Positions 8,943 through 18,690 of a DNA stretch of 64,000 nt are shown in pieces. Every line of letters begins with the position of its first letter. Position 1 is the stretch's first letter. Origin of the DNA: Arenibacter amylolyticus (lineage in GTDB: Bacteria > Bacteroidota > Bacteroidia > Flavobacteriales > Flavobacteriaceae); NCBI RefSeq assembly GCF_002150785.1, contig NZ_MTAZ01000034.1, forward strand, positions 1-64,000, written 5' to 3'. The notes beneath the pieces were generated by a model, which was given only the letters and a program-made list of their open reading frames with translations, did no database searches and was not told the DNA's origin. The position numbers and the translations under genes were made by a program.

Positions 8943-10040
8943 TTACATAGCTATTTTTATGACTTCTGCCAGTGAGGGGTTAAGGGAGTGGGTAGTGGCC
9001 CAGAGACTCCCGTCCTTCCCAAAAGTAATACCTGTAAGACCCATTATCCCAGTAGCTACCTCTTCAATATTCAATGTTTCTATATCAATTGCACTTATAG
9101 TACCACCTACACCTGTACCTAAGACTTCCACTGCAAACCAGCTTTGTTCATCTAGTTCTGCAACGTAGAGTTTTCCGTCGGGGCCAAAGGCTAAATCGAT
9201 GATAGAAGTGAAACCTCCATCCAATAACTTCATGCAATCCGCACTTGTACCACAGGCAGCTCCCGATGCATTGGGAGATATTCGCCATATATTGGAGGCA
9301 TCTGCAGGAGCCGGAAACCCTTTAAGCTCCCCCACATAATAATAGCCGTCTGGCCCCACTACTACAGTGGTTGGGACTGCTTGTGCTGGCAATTGAGGGG
9401 TGTCGCATATAAACGCGAAATCAGGATTGGGGCAGCCTACAAGGGCTTGTAGGTTGGCAGTAGATACCACTTCATCAGGGAAAATAGCCAAAAGCTTTAT
9501 GTTCCCCTGCCTATCAACCTGAAGAAGGTCGTTTCCCCCTGCATCTGTTACCAATGCGGCATTGCCACCTAGGGAGGCTAGGCCAAAAGGGTTAGAATCT
9601 ACCCCAGCGCCATCAGGGTCATGCGCTTCTTCAAAGGCAAATAGGTCGGCAATGAGTTTGCTATTGCCATTAGAGACCCGATGTAAACCTTGGCCCGTAT
9701 TAATGACAGCCCCGTCGGGTCCGCCAATAGCGCCCGTGATGGCCCACATAGAGCCGGTTCCAATAGGGGCAACGTCAGTAACACCAAGCAAAGGAATGTT
9801 GGTAGTGCCCGTAGCGTTGGCAATTCCAGCGCCACCGTCCGCAACCAAAATGTCCCCGTTAGGGGCGGTTGCAAGACCAAAAAGGGGTGTGATGAAACCC
9901 TCGGAGCTCATTTTTTTACCTGCTTTGGCTGTAATAGCTCCATGTTCTAAGATGGCTTCGGGGGTAATAGACTCTTTACTACATGCCGTTAATAATAAGA
10001 GGGACAGGGTTAGGACCCCGAAAATGGATAAATTTTTCAT
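8943..10040 (-). CDS. ScyD/ScyE-family beta-propeller lipoprotein
   Basis: 365-aa exported lipoprotein with lipobox LLTAC at about residue 20. The body consists of repeated propeller blades with NHL/SGL-like turns (LATAPNGDILVADGG, VVVGPDGYYYVGEL, LAFGPDGKLYVAEL, ITFGKDGSLWATTH). This matches the family named after the scytonemin-cluster proteins ScyD/ScyE, which is common in bacteria that do not make scytonemin; no pigment role is implied here. The enzymatic function is unknown. Two Cys pairs (CPNPDFAFIC and CGTSADC) could form disulfides outside the cytoplasm. It is monocistronic with its own terminator. Confidence 0.8.
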   Translation of the reverse strand: MKNLSIFGVLTLSLLLLTACSKESITPEAILEHGAITAKAGKKMSSEGFITPLFGLATAPNGDILVADGGAGIANATGTTNIPLLGVTDVAPIGTGSMWAITGAIGGPDGAVINTGQGLHRVSNGNSKLIADLFAFEEAHDPDGAGVDSNPFGLASLGGNAALVTDAGGNDLLQVDRQGNIKLLAIFPDEVVSTANLQALVGCPNPDFAFICDTPQLPAQAVPTTVVVGPDGYYYVGELKGFPAPADASNIWRISPNASGAACGTSADCMKLLDGGFTSIIDLAFGPDGKLYVAELDEQSWFAVEVLGTGVGGTISAIDIETLNIEEVATGIMGLTGITFGKDGSLWATTHSLNPSLAEVIKIAM

Positions 10041-10606
10041 AATTACATGTTTTAATTAAATGAAAACTCTTTTAGTAAAATACTCTAAGTCGGAATGAAA
10101 TTATTCCTAACAAGCTGAAGAGGGGTCGCAAGAAACCGTCATAAGTGCTTTCTATAAACAAAGAGCACTTTAAAATGGGAGAGTGTAAATAGAAGGTAAA
10201 TCAAAAAAACAGGTTGATTGTCAGTCTCTTATAAATGTATGGTTTTTTGTGGATAACCCCAAATGAAAATAGGAAACAATTAATAAATATTTAAAGTTGT
10301 GGGAGGGATCTCATCAAACTTTAAATAAAAGGGCGGCTATTGGAGTATTGGTCATTTCCTTTGTTGTGGTAGATTTACCTTCCCAATTTATTTGGTTTTA
10401 GGCTGAGAAACTTGTCCTGCTGTCATGGGAGTGTATAGAAGCTAAAAATGAATACTGGGATTCTTCACTTATTTGATTTGAACCTTAGGGAATAAAGCAG
10501 CCCTACTAAAGGAAAGGAAAACTCATATAAATAGAAATATGGCTAATTATTGGGGATGGCATATATTGTTTATACATTTTTCTATCTTTAGGAAAAATGA
10601 TAGTGC
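10041..10606. other. 566-bp intergenic region, no gene seen
   Basis: Lies between divergent genes (the ScyD/E-like gene on minus, the RsbQ-like gene on plus) and must hold both promoters. No reading frame with recognisable content, RNA gene or strong hairpin was seen. Confidence 0.5.
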
Positions 10607-11416
10607 ATGGATACATTAAAAAGAAATAATGTAAAGGTAATTGGCAAGGGAGACCAAGTAATTATGTTTGCACACGGCTTTGGATGCGATCAGCAAATGT
10701 GGCGATATATTACACCCGCTTTTGAAGACGAGTATAAATTGGTGTTGTTTGATTATGTTGGTTGCGGAAAATCGGATATTGAGCAATATAATGAAGATCG
10801 CTACGGTTCGCTGCACGGATACGCCCAAGATATTCTTGATATATGCACTACACTAAACCTTAAAAACGTCATCTTGGTAGGTCATTCAGTAAGTTCTATG
10901 ATTGGCATGCTCGCCTCCATTCAACAGCCCTATTTATTCCGGTCATTGATTCTAGTGTGTCCTTCTCCATGTTACATTAATAAGTCCGACTACATAGGAG
11001 GTTTTGAAGAAAAGGATTTACAAGGCCTTATGGAAGTTATGGAAAATAATTATGTTGGTTGGGCTAGTTTTCTGGCACCCGTGGTGATGAAGAATACAGA
11101 GAGGCCAGAACTTGTCCAGGAACTTGAAGAAAGTTTCTGCTCCATGGATAAAGAGATTACGGGCAATTTTGCCAGAGTTACTTTTTTTTCGGACAATAGG
11201 GAGGACCTTCCTAAGGTAAAGGTTCCGAGCCTTATTCTGCAATGTGCAGAAGATGACATTGCCAATGAAAAGGTGGGAGCCTATGTACATGCTAATTTAA
11301 AGAACAGTGTACTAAAGCCTATGAAGGCAACCGGACATTGTCCACATATGAGTCACCCAAAAGAAACTATTAAGTACATCCAACAATACTTGCAGAGTGA
11401 AAATATCGTTGCCTAG
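10607..11416 (+). CDS. alpha/beta hydrolase, RsbQ-like
   Basis: 269 aa, the usual RsbQ length. Oxyanion region FAHGFGCDQQMW near 21-32, nucleophile elbow VGHSVSS with Ser94, acid in LQCAEDDIA near 213-220, and catalytic His in TGHCPHMSHP near 245. In Bacillus, RsbQ activates a PAS-containing phosphatase (RsbP) in energy stress, probably by making or processing a small ligand for its PAS domain. Plant D14/KAI2 receptors share the fold. Here the next gene, 25 bp downstream, encodes a PAS histidine kinase, so the pair looks like the same hydrolase-PAS principle joined to a kinase. Confidence 0.85.
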   Translation: MDTLKRNNVKVIGKGDQVIMFAHGFGCDQQMWRYITPAFEDEYKLVLFDYVGCGKSDIEQYNEDRYGSLHGYAQDILDICTTLNLKNVILVGHSVSSMIGMLASIQQPYLFRSLILVCPSPCYINKSDYIGGFEEKDLQGLMEVMENNYVGWASFLAPVVMKNTERPELVQELEESFCSMDKEITGNFARVTFFSDNREDLPKVKVPSLILQCAEDDIANEKVGAYVHANLKNSVLKPMKATGHCPHMSHPKETIKYIQQYLQSENIVA

Positions 11417-11441
11417 TTGAACTAATGAATTAAATGAATCC

Positions 11442-12620
11442 GTGAATATTAATCCCCCTTGTTATTTTTTTTCCTTTTCAGTAGATGGTTATTTAACACA
11501 AATTAACCAGATGATGCTAGACCATTTGGAATATAGCGAGGAGGAGGTCATTGGTAGCCTACGATTTGAGAACCTGCTAACAGGTGGTAGCCGTATATTT
11601 TATAAGACTCATTTTTCACCTATGCTTATGATGCAGGGTAAGGTAGATGAAATGTTCTTATCCCTAAACTCCAAATCGGGAATAGAATATCCAGTTCTTA
11701 TGAATATGGTCTTATCTAACAATGCGCAAGTTCCGACGGTGCAAGCGGTAGGCCTTCACATGGCTAAGCGAAATAAATACGAGAAAGGTATTTTAGAGGC
11801 CAAGCAAGCGGCAGAAAAGGCGCTCAAAGAGAACGATTTGTTGTTAAAAATGAAGGCCAAATTAGAAAGGCATCAGGATTTATTAGAACAACAATTACGT
11901 GAATTAAAACGCATTAACCAAGAGCATGTGGAGTTCAATAAAGTGCTTTCCCATGATATGCAGGAACCGCTACGTAAAATGCAATTATTTGCAGGCCTTC
12001 TAGAAGATAAGATTGAGAAAGATCAAGTTGGAGAAGAATTTGGATTTTATCTAAAGAAGCTTCAAGGGCTGTCGGAGTATTCTCGGGACTTACTAACGAG
12101 GTTGCAGCGTTATCATTCCTTGGAAAGAAGGATGAACGACTTCACTACAGGAAACTTGGAGGAAATGATTAAGTCGGCCATCACTACGCTGAATATTCCT
12201 AAAATTCAACCAGATGTAAGCGGCTTAAAAGTGAAGGAAATTCGCGCAGATATACCTAAACTAACTTGGGTGTTGAAAGAATTATTATTCAATGCCTACC
12301 AGTTTAGAAGCGAGGATAAGCCCTTACATATTTCAATTGCATCCGAGCTTATCAAGGATAACTATTATAAGACTGTACAAGACGCCTACCGGTATACAGA
12401 CTTCATCCAAATCCGGGTCAGGGATAATTCCAAGGGATTTCCAGATATTGATCAAGGTAATTTTTTTGGACTTTTAAATAAATTTCATAGAGAAAGCGGT
12501 AAGGGATTGGGGCTGGCTTATTGCAAAAAGATCGTGGATCTTCATGAGGGTCGTATTGAATTAAAAGACAATGCGGAGGGCGGGTCACAATTTATCATTT
12601 TACTGCCCTATTTACCCTAA
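11442..12620 (+). CDS. PAS-domain sensor histidine kinase
   Basis: 392 aa, starting with GTG at 11442; the nearby ATG at 11434 is followed at once by a stop. A PAS domain covers about 1-115 (FFSFSVDGYLTQINQMM, SKSGIEYPVLMN). A coiled coil spans about 118-165 and leads to the phosphoacceptor helix with LSHDMQEPLRKM. The ATPase domain has N box ELLFNAYQFR, G1 VRDNSKGFPD and G2 GKGLGLAYCKKIVDLHEG. There is no membrane segment, so it should be cytoplasmic. No response regulator is adjacent. Pairing with the RsbQ-like hydrolase suggests its PAS domain reads a product of that enzyme. Confidence 0.85.
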   Translation: MNINPPCYFFSFSVDGYLTQINQMMLDHLEYSEEEVIGSLRFENLLTGGSRIFYKTHFSPMLMMQGKVDEMFLSLNSKSGIEYPVLMNMVLSNNAQVPTVQAVGLHMAKRNKYEKGILEAKQAAEKALKENDLLLKMKAKLERHQDLLEQQLRELKRINQEHVEFNKVLSHDMQEPLRKMQLFAGLLEDKIEKDQVGEEFGFYLKKLQGLSEYSRDLLTRLQRYHSLERRMNDFTTGNLEEMIKSAITTLNIPKIQPDVSGLKVKEIRADIPKLTWVLKELLFNAYQFRSEDKPLHISIASELIKDNYYKTVQDAYRYTDFIQIRVRDNSKGFPDIDQGNFFGLLNKFHRESGKGLGLAYCKKIVDLHEGRIELKDNAEGGSQFIILLPYLP

Positions 12621-12806
12621 GGTGTGATAAGGGCGAAATGATACCCTATGATAAGGCGTAATCTATTAGGAGTCCTAAAATTATTTTATTATAGTGTTTA
12701 ACGAATCATGGGTAAACAACTAGTAGCATTGAGCCTATATTGGTATCGATAAGCACTATTATGAATTAACTATTTATAATAGGCAACCCCACGCCTAAGA
12801 ACCCAT

Positions 12807-13550
12807 TCAATATTCTATCTCCAATTCCTGGTAGGGGACTTCCTTTATAATATCGGGCCGATTAGAATCTATCTTGCGGCTATATAGGTCTTTACTGATA
12901 GGGTAGGCCTTTAGTTCAGAGTCGGGCATATCTTGCTTTATCACGGCTTCTATCTCGTTTTGTGATAGGCCTGCATGCAACCAGGTTTCAATAGCGTCAT
13001 CCTGTAGAATTACCGGTCTTCTTTTTTTGGTATTGTGTATTTTTTCGAAGAGGGGAGTGGCCTCCTTGGTAAGAATCGTAAAGGTATTGTACCCATCCTT
13101 GGTGGTAGTATATATACCGGCAAGGCTAATAGGTTCTCTGTTGATTCGTTCAAAATAGAACGGGACTTTAAAATTTTTGGGTGCGGTATGGGGCTCAAAG
13201 AAACCGTCAACAGGAATAATACAGCGCTTGGAGTAAGCACTGTGCTTATAAATAAAATGATCGAAGAGTTTTTCGGAGCGGGCATTTAATCCGGCTCCAA
13301 ACCTTGCAGCACCCTTATAATAAGTCTGATAATCTGCTCCCAAGCCATTTGCTGGCATAATGCCCCACATAGAGGGAGTAATATGCTGATTTTTTTCTTG
13401 GGGAATGATCCACATCAATGGATGGGCCCATCCGTTGGCGTGGTGGTACATTAAATTGTCTTCCACTGGAGTTTTCCCAACCAGCTTGGTTACATTGTAA
13501 TATTTTTGCAAATCCTTGATGGAAGTGGTTACCCTAGTTCCAAAACACAT
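12807..13550 (-). CDS. SRAP-family abasic-site crosslinking protein (YedK/HMCES type)
   Basis: 247 aa. Met-Cys at the N-terminus supplies the Cys2 that forms a thiazolidine crosslink with abasic sites in single-stranded DNA. Other family marks are NARSEKL, the RCIIPVDGFFE segment, FTILTKEATPLFEKIHN and KRRPVIL. The usual active-site His of the HxRMP motif is displaced here to the IHNTKKRRPV stretch. The sequence starts MCFGTR rather than MCGR, a variation common in Bacteroidota. The protein protects replication across abasic sites. It stands alone. Confidence 0.9.
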   Translation of the reverse strand: MCFGTRVTTSIKDLQKYYNVTKLVGKTPVEDNLMYHHANGWAHPLMWIIPQEKNQHITPSMWGIMPANGLGADYQTYYKGAARFGAGLNARSEKLFDHFIYKHSAYSKRCIIPVDGFFEPHTAPKNFKVPFYFERINREPISLAGIYTTTKDGYNTFTILTKEATPLFEKIHNTKKRRPVILQDDAIETWLHAGLSQNEIEAVIKQDMPDSELKAYPISKDLYSRKIDSNRPDIIKEVPYQELEIEY

Positions 13551-13639
13551 AACTATAGTTTTTACTCACTTAGTGAAATTTGAATGCTGCGATACTTTGA
13601 TCGACTTACTATCTTAATTTTCCAACCGTCCTCTCATGG

Positions 13640-13664
13640 GCCTGCCCGTACTATTCAGGCGGGC
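13640..13664. repeat. 25-nt GC-rich palindrome-like unit
   Basis: GCCTGCCCG, seven variable bases, then CAGGCGGGC. The same architecture occurs twice more at 22992-23039. It is much more GC-rich than the surrounding intergenic DNA and looks like a dispersed REP-type element. Confidence 0.6.
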
Positions 13665-13821
13665 TTGCCATGCGTTAATTGTCTTAATGTAAGAATTAAA
13701 TCCCTAAGGTAAGAATACAGAATGGGAATCCATAAAAATAGCTGGTTGCTGTAGGGAAAGTGCATGCATTGCTTTCTCCTTATTGTTTTTTTAAATAGCT
13801 TAGGCTCATATATTCTACGAG

Positions 13822-15261
13822 ATGACCATACCAAAAAACACCTTGGCCCTATTAGCAGGTCCCTTATCCTTTTTAACCTTCCTTTTTTTTGATGTCCCCA
13901 CAGATATGCCCCAGAACGCCTATCTTATGCTGGCAGCTACCTGTTGGATCGCTATTTGGTGGATTACGGAAGCGGTGCCCATTGCCGTAACCGCCCTAAT
14001 ACCATTAATTCTTTTCCCCATGGCGGGTATTATGAAAATAGAGGATACCACAGCTGCCTATGGGGATAAGTATGTGTTTTTGTATTTGGGAGGGTTCTTT
14101 TTGGCAATAGCGATAGAAAAATGGAACCTGCATAGGCGGATTGCCTTAAACATTATAAAAATTATTGGCACCAATATTTATAGGGTGATCCTCGGATTTA
14201 TGATTGCTACCGCTTTTTTGTCCATGTGGATTTCCAATACGGCTACTTCGGTGATGATGTTGCCCATAGGGATGTCCATGGTAGCCCAATTAAAGGACAA
14301 CCCTACCACCAAAGAGGATGAAAATGCTATTTTTGGAAAGGCATTGATGCTTGGTATTGCCTATTCTGCCTCTATTGGCGGAATTGCCACCTTAATTGGT
14401 ACACCACCCAACCTGGTAATGGCAGGGTTTGTTCAGAAAACATACGGAGTTGAAATTACTTTTTTACAATGGTTTAAATTTGGTTTGCCAATTTCTATCA
14501 TATTATTGGGGATAGCGTGGGTCTATTTAACTCGAGTTTCCTTTAAGTTTAAGCAGAAGGAATTTCCAGGGGGGAAACCAGAAATTAACCGACTCATAAA
14601 AGAGTTGGGCCCCATGCAATTTGAAGAGAAATTGGTGCTTGTGGTCTTTGTGCTTACTGCCTTTTGTTGGATTACACGCTCTTTTCTCTTACAGCATTTA
14701 ATTCCGGGATTGGATGATACCATTATTGCTATGACGGCAGCGATTGTCCTCTTCATTATCCCTTCTAAAAAGAAGAAAAAAAAGCTTCTTTCCTGGTCCG
14801 ATTCGGTGAGAATTCCTTGGGGAATTATCTTGTTGTTTGGTGGGGGAATGGCTTTGGCAGCCGGATTTCAAGAAACAGGATTGGCAATATGGCTGGGCAG
14901 TCAAATTGATCTACTGATAGGAGTCTCCCTCTTTTTACTGGTCTTTATCGTGATTACCTGTGTGAACTTTTTAACCGAAGTAACCTCAAACTTGGCAACA
15001 ACCGCCATGCTATTGCCCATTTTAGCTCCTATTGCGGCTAAGTTGGAGATTGATCCCTATATTTTAATAGTAGCGGCCACCACAGCCGCCTCATGTGCCT
15101 TTATGCTTCCCGTGGCAACCCCGCCCAATGCAGTGGTATTTGGTTCTGGTTATTTAAGAATATACGATATGACGAGGTCGGGATTATGGATGAATATCAT
15201 ATCTATCATCATACTTGGACTCATGGTCTATTATGTGCTTCCCCTGTCTTGGGGACTTTAA
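13822..15261 (+). CDS. SLC13/DASS-family sodium:anion symporter
   Basis: 479-aa inner-membrane transporter with about 11-13 helices. Divalent-anion:Na+ symporter signatures are WITEAVPIAVTALIPL near 47-62, the SNT motif in MWISNTATSVMMLP near 135-148, GGIATLIGTPPNLVM near 192-206, and the second half with TEVTSNLATTAMLLP and ATPPNAVVFGSG. Likely substrates are C4-dicarboxylates or sulfate; the sequence does not separate these. A lysine-rich poly-A tract (14767-14785) sits in the cytoplasmic loop. Monocistronic. Confidence 0.88.
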   Translation: MTIPKNTLALLAGPLSFLTFLFFDVPTDMPQNAYLMLAATCWIAIWWITEAVPIAVTALIPLILFPMAGIMKIEDTTAAYGDKYVFLYLGGFFLAIAIEKWNLHRRIALNIIKIIGTNIYRVILGFMIATAFLSMWISNTATSVMMLPIGMSMVAQLKDNPTTKEDENAIFGKALMLGIAYSASIGGIATLIGTPPNLVMAGFVQKTYGVEITFLQWFKFGLPISIILLGIAWVYLTRVSFKFKQKEFPGGKPEINRLIKELGPMQFEEKLVLVVFVLTAFCWITRSFLLQHLIPGLDDTIIAMTAAIVLFIIPSKKKKKKLLSWSDSVRIPWGIILLFGGGMALAAGFQETGLAIWLGSQIDLLIGVSLFLLVFIVITCVNFLTEVTSNLATTAMLLPILAPIAAKLEIDPYILIVAATTAASCAFMLPVATPPNAVVFGSGYLRIYDMTRSGLWMNIISIIILGLMVYYVLPLSWGL

Positions 15262-15675
15262 AACCTATACATACTATATTTTTAGTCGCTAACCGCTAAC
15301 CATCAACGGCCTACTTTTACCATAATCCTACGGGGTGTTGTATAGCTATCTTTTGGGTTACCCCTACTACCTTGTAAGGAGACAGGCTACCGCAGGAATA
15401 TCAAGGTTCTGCAAAGGGGAGATTCATGGATATAAAAATGATGAATGATGGCTTTTACATCCAATATACTGATTATCATAGGTTAATTTTAAACGTTTTT
15501 GTTACCTTGGTAGAAAATGAAACTCCTGCTAATAGTTCATTTCCTATCTTTAAAGTGATGTGCTTTGGCCATTGAAAGGAAGGATGCTGAGAGGATTGTA
15601 ACAGGGGTAGCATCTGAAATAAATAACCACCACTATATTTAAAATGCGAAATCCTTTATACTTAATAATAGCGAT
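15262..15675. other. 414-bp intergenic region, no gene seen
   Basis: Separates the DASS transporter from the MFS-GH32 pair. No recognisable gene, riboswitch or perfect hairpin seen. It should contain the promoter of the MFS-GH32 operon. Confidence 0.5.
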
Positions 15676-17013
15676 ATGAGAAAAATATTGATATGGTCCA
15701 TCACGGCAGCTTTAGCAGGTTTTTTATTTGGGTTTGACACGGTAGTTATCTCTGGTGCCGATAAAAAACTACAGCTCTTATGGGGCTCATCGGATGTTTT
15801 CCATGGAACTGTTGTAATGGCCATGGCCTTATGTGGAACCGTTATTGGTGCCTTGTTGGGCGGAATACCTACCAATAGACTGGGTAGAAAGAAAACCTTA
15901 ATCTGGATAGGGGTGTTTTATACAGTATCAGCACTGGGTTCTGCCTTGGCAAACGACCCTATTAGCTTTGCCATGTTCCGATTCTTAGGCGGATTGGGAG
16001 TAGGGGCCTCCACTATTGCCGCCCCTGCCTATATTTCTGAAATTGCCCCTGCCAAGGATAGGGGGAAACTGGTAGGCTTGTACCAATTTAATATCGTATT
16101 TGGGATATTGGTGGCCTTCCTATCTAATTATTTATTAAGTGGGATTGGAGAAAATGCTTGGCGATGGATGCTGGGGGTAGAGGCTATTCCTGCATTAATT
16201 TATACACTTTTTGTGCTTTCGGTTCCTAAGAGTCCAAGGTGGCTGCTTACCAAGATGCGTACCGAAGAAGCAAAAAATGTACTTCAGGTTATTAATCCTG
16301 GCCAAGATGTAGAGAAATTAATGTTGGAAATAAATCAGGAAAATGAGAACAAGGTGTCGGGAGAGAACATTTTTATGAAGAAATACCGCCTCCCATTAAT
16401 CCTTGCATTCTGTATGGCCTTTTTTAATCAGACTTCTGGTATTAATGCCTTTTTGTATTATGCCCCAAGAATATTGGAGGAGGCGGGTCTTGGGGAAAGT
16501 ACTGCCCTATTGAGCAGTATCGGTATAGGGGTTACCAATCTTCTTTTTACGCTCCTTGGCATATTCTTAATTGATAGGCTAGGCAGAAAACAGTTGATGT
16601 ATATAGGTTCCTTTGGCTATATAATTTCCCTTAGTTTGGTGTCTTGTGCATTTTTCCTGAATTGGGAGGGGATGTCTGTAGCCATATTCCTTTTCCTGTT
16701 CATTGCCGCCCATGCCGTGGGGCAGGGGACTGTTATTTGGGTGTTTATATCTGAGATTTTCCCTAATCATCTGCGCGGATCAGGGCAGTCTTTTGGGAGT
16801 TCAGTGCATTGGATTTTAGCGGCAGTTATTCCTTCCCTAATTCCCTTCCTATTCACTGCAATAGGTGCTGGGACTGTATTCGCATTCTTTGCATTTATGA
16901 TGGTGTTGCAGCTGCTCTTTGTGGCCTTTATAATGCCCGAGACCAAGGGGATTTCCTTGGAGGCTCTTAGTAAATCCCTCAGTAAACCCAGTAGTAATAA
17001 CGTGAAACAGTAG
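15676..17013 (+). CDS. MFS sugar-porter family transporter
   Basis: 445 aa with 12 predicted helices and sugar-porter marks: FGFDTVVISGA near 18-28, the loop GRKKTL after helix 2 (NRLGRKKT), RFLGGLGVGAST in helix 4, PKSPRWLL after helix 6, and the late GRKQLMYIG and PETKG motifs. Length is normal. It imports a mono- or oligosaccharide by proton symport or facilitated uptake. The GH32 lipoprotein gene starts 36 bp downstream, so fructose or short fructans released by that enzyme are the likely cargo. Confidence 0.9.
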   Translation: MRKILIWSITAALAGFLFGFDTVVISGADKKLQLLWGSSDVFHGTVVMAMALCGTVIGALLGGIPTNRLGRKKTLIWIGVFYTVSALGSALANDPISFAMFRFLGGLGVGASTIAAPAYISEIAPAKDRGKLVGLYQFNIVFGILVAFLSNYLLSGIGENAWRWMLGVEAIPALIYTLFVLSVPKSPRWLLTKMRTEEAKNVLQVINPGQDVEKLMLEINQENENKVSGENIFMKKYRLPLILAFCMAFFNQTSGINAFLYYAPRILEEAGLGESTALLSSIGIGVTNLLFTLLGIFLIDRLGRKQLMYIGSFGYIISLSLVSCAFFLNWEGMSVAIFLFLFIAAHAVGQGTVIWVFISEIFPNHLRGSGQSFGSSVHWILAAVIPSLIPFLFTAIGAGTVFAFFAFMMVLQLLFVAFIMPETKGISLEALSKSLSKPSSNNVKQ

Positions 17014-17049
17014 CATACATAAATTAATCTTTAATCTTCCTCTTTAGAT

Positions 17050-18690
17050 ATGATAAATAATAGATTAAAATTAGTTCTTGCCTTTGTGGGTCTTGGTTTA
17101 GTTCTTGCTTGTAAGGACCAGACGCAGAAGAATGAGTCCAAGGTTAAAGATATAAGCACGTTAGACTCGGAAGAGAAATTGTACCGCCCAAATTTTCATT
17201 TTACGCCCAAGGTGGGTTGGATGAACGATCCCAATGGTATGTTCTATTATAATGGGTATTACCATTTGTATTACCAACATTATCCGGATGGCAATAAATG
17301 GGGGCCTATGCATTGGGGCCATGCCATAAGCTCCGACATGATTACATGGAAAGAGCAGCCTATTGCACTGTACCCAGACGAACTTGGTTATATCTTTTCT
17401 GGTAGTGCTGTGGTAGACCTAGAAAACACTTCTGGGTTTGGGCCGGAGGGAGAAGTCCCTATCGTTGCCATGTTTACCTATCACGATCCAAAAAAGGCCG
17501 AAGCCAATAAAATAGATGTGGAGTCGCAGGCCATTGCCTATTCCTTGGATGAGGGGCTTAGCTGGACCAAATATTCAGGAAATCCTGTGATAGAGAATCC
17601 AGGGATCAGGGACTTTAGGGATCCCAAGGTATATTGGAATCAAGAACATGAAAAATGGGTAATGGTCTTGGCCGCCCATGATAAGGTACTATTCTACGGT
17701 TCCAAAAACCTTAAAAACTGGGAGTTACTATCGGAATTTGGCGGAGATTGGGATAGGGAAATTGGCACTCACGGAGGTGTCTGGGAGTGTCCAGATCTTT
17801 TTCCCCTACCCGTAGAGGGTTCTGAAGAAACCAAATGGATACTCCTTGTAAGTATAAATCCTGGGGGACCTAATGGGGGGAGTTCCACGCAATATTTCAT
17901 TGGCGACTTTGATGGTACATCATTCACTATGGATAAGGAATTTGAAGCTGAGCTAAACAAGGGGCAGCACCATTGGTTAGATTATGGAAAAGATAATTAT
18001 GCAGGGGTTACTTTTTCCAATATTACCTCTAAAGATGGAAGCATGTTTTATATGGGGTGGATGTCCAATTGGGAATACGCCAATGAAGTTCCTACCGAAA
18101 CCTGGCGTAGTGCCATGACTGTGGCTAGGGAAATAAAAGTTATCAAAGATGATAAATCCTATAGGTTAGCGTCTATGCCGGTTAATGAAATTGAAGCTTA
18201 CAAGGGGGTGCAGTATACTTTTAATGGGATAAAGTATAAAAAGGAAAACATTCAAGTCAATGGAGAAATGGCGCTCATCAACGTAGAGGAGGTTGATTTT
18301 TCACGCGCTGTAATTAAGTTTTCTATTGCAGACATCAAAAATAACAGCTTCACTTTTAAGCTGTTTAATAAGCAAGGGGACGTATTGTTATTTGGGTACG
18401 ACGGTACAGATAACACCTTTTTTATAAATCGCAGTAAATCAGGTAAAACAGGATTTTCCGAAACCTTTGCTAATAAGAAGAGTATTGCGGAACGAGTTTC
18501 CACAAGTGAAAAACTTTCTGGAACTATCCTCTTGGATAAAACGTCCTTAGAACTTTTTTTTGATGAAGGATCAACCGTATTAACGGAAATCTTCTTTCCC
18601 AATGCACCGTTTACAACGCTATCGATTAAGTCTGTTAATCAGGGTTTTATGCTTAATCAATTGGAAGTAAATCAGCTTAGCATACCATAA
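17050..18690 (+). CDS. GH32 beta-fructosidase (levanase/inulinase/invertase-type) lipoprotein
   Basis: 546 aa with lipobox VLAC (Cys at about 21), so membrane-anchored. The catalytic five-blade propeller begins with WMNDPNG, whose Asp (about residue 60) is the nucleophile; FRDPKVY carries the transition-state Asp, and ECPDLF carries the acid/base Glu. A beta-sandwich module follows (about 380-546). GH32 enzymes cleave terminal beta-fructosyl bonds in sucrose, levan or inulin; specificity cannot be read off. It forms a two-gene fructan-use unit with the MFS porter. No fructokinase or SusCD pair is adjacent. Confidence 0.92.
   Translation: MINNRLKLVLAFVGLGLVLACKDQTQKNESKVKDISTLDSEEKLYRPNFHFTPKVGWMNDPNGMFYYNGYYHLYYQHYPDGNKWGPMHWGHAISSDMITWKEQPIALYPDELGYIFSGSAVVDLENTSGFGPEGEVPIVAMFTYHDPKKAEANKIDVESQAIAYSLDEGLSWTKYSGNPVIENPGIRDFRDPKVYWNQEHEKWVMVLAAHDKVLFYGSKNLKNWELLSEFGGDWDREIGTHGGVWECPDLFPLPVEGSEETKWILLVSINPGGPNGGSSTQYFIGDFDGTSFTMDKEFEAELNKGQHHWLDYGKDNYAGVTFSNITSKDGSMFYMGWMSNWEYANEVPTETWRSAMTVAREIKVIKDDKSYRLASMPVNEIEAYKGVQYTFNGIKYKKENIQVNGEMALINVEEVDFSRAVIKFSIADIKNNSFTFKLFNKQGDVLLFGYDGTDNTFFINRSKSGKTGFSETFANKKSIAERVSTSEKLSGTILLDKTSLELFFDEGSTVLTEIFFPNAPFTTLSIKSVNQGFMLNQLEVNQLSIP

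Noticed and set aside
8943-10040. Scytonemin biosynthesis gene
   Set aside because: Similarity to ScyD/ScyE is to a widespread propeller family; no other scytonemin genes are present.
9562-10059. 165-codon plus-strand frame
   Set aside because: Antisense shadow of the ScyD/E-like gene, which has a lipobox, propeller repeats and a terminator on the minus strand.
13640-13664. Rho-independent terminator
   Set aside because: The arms pair only with a wobble and a mismatch and no T tract follows; the repeated 9-N7-9 architecture is better described as a dispersed repeat unit.
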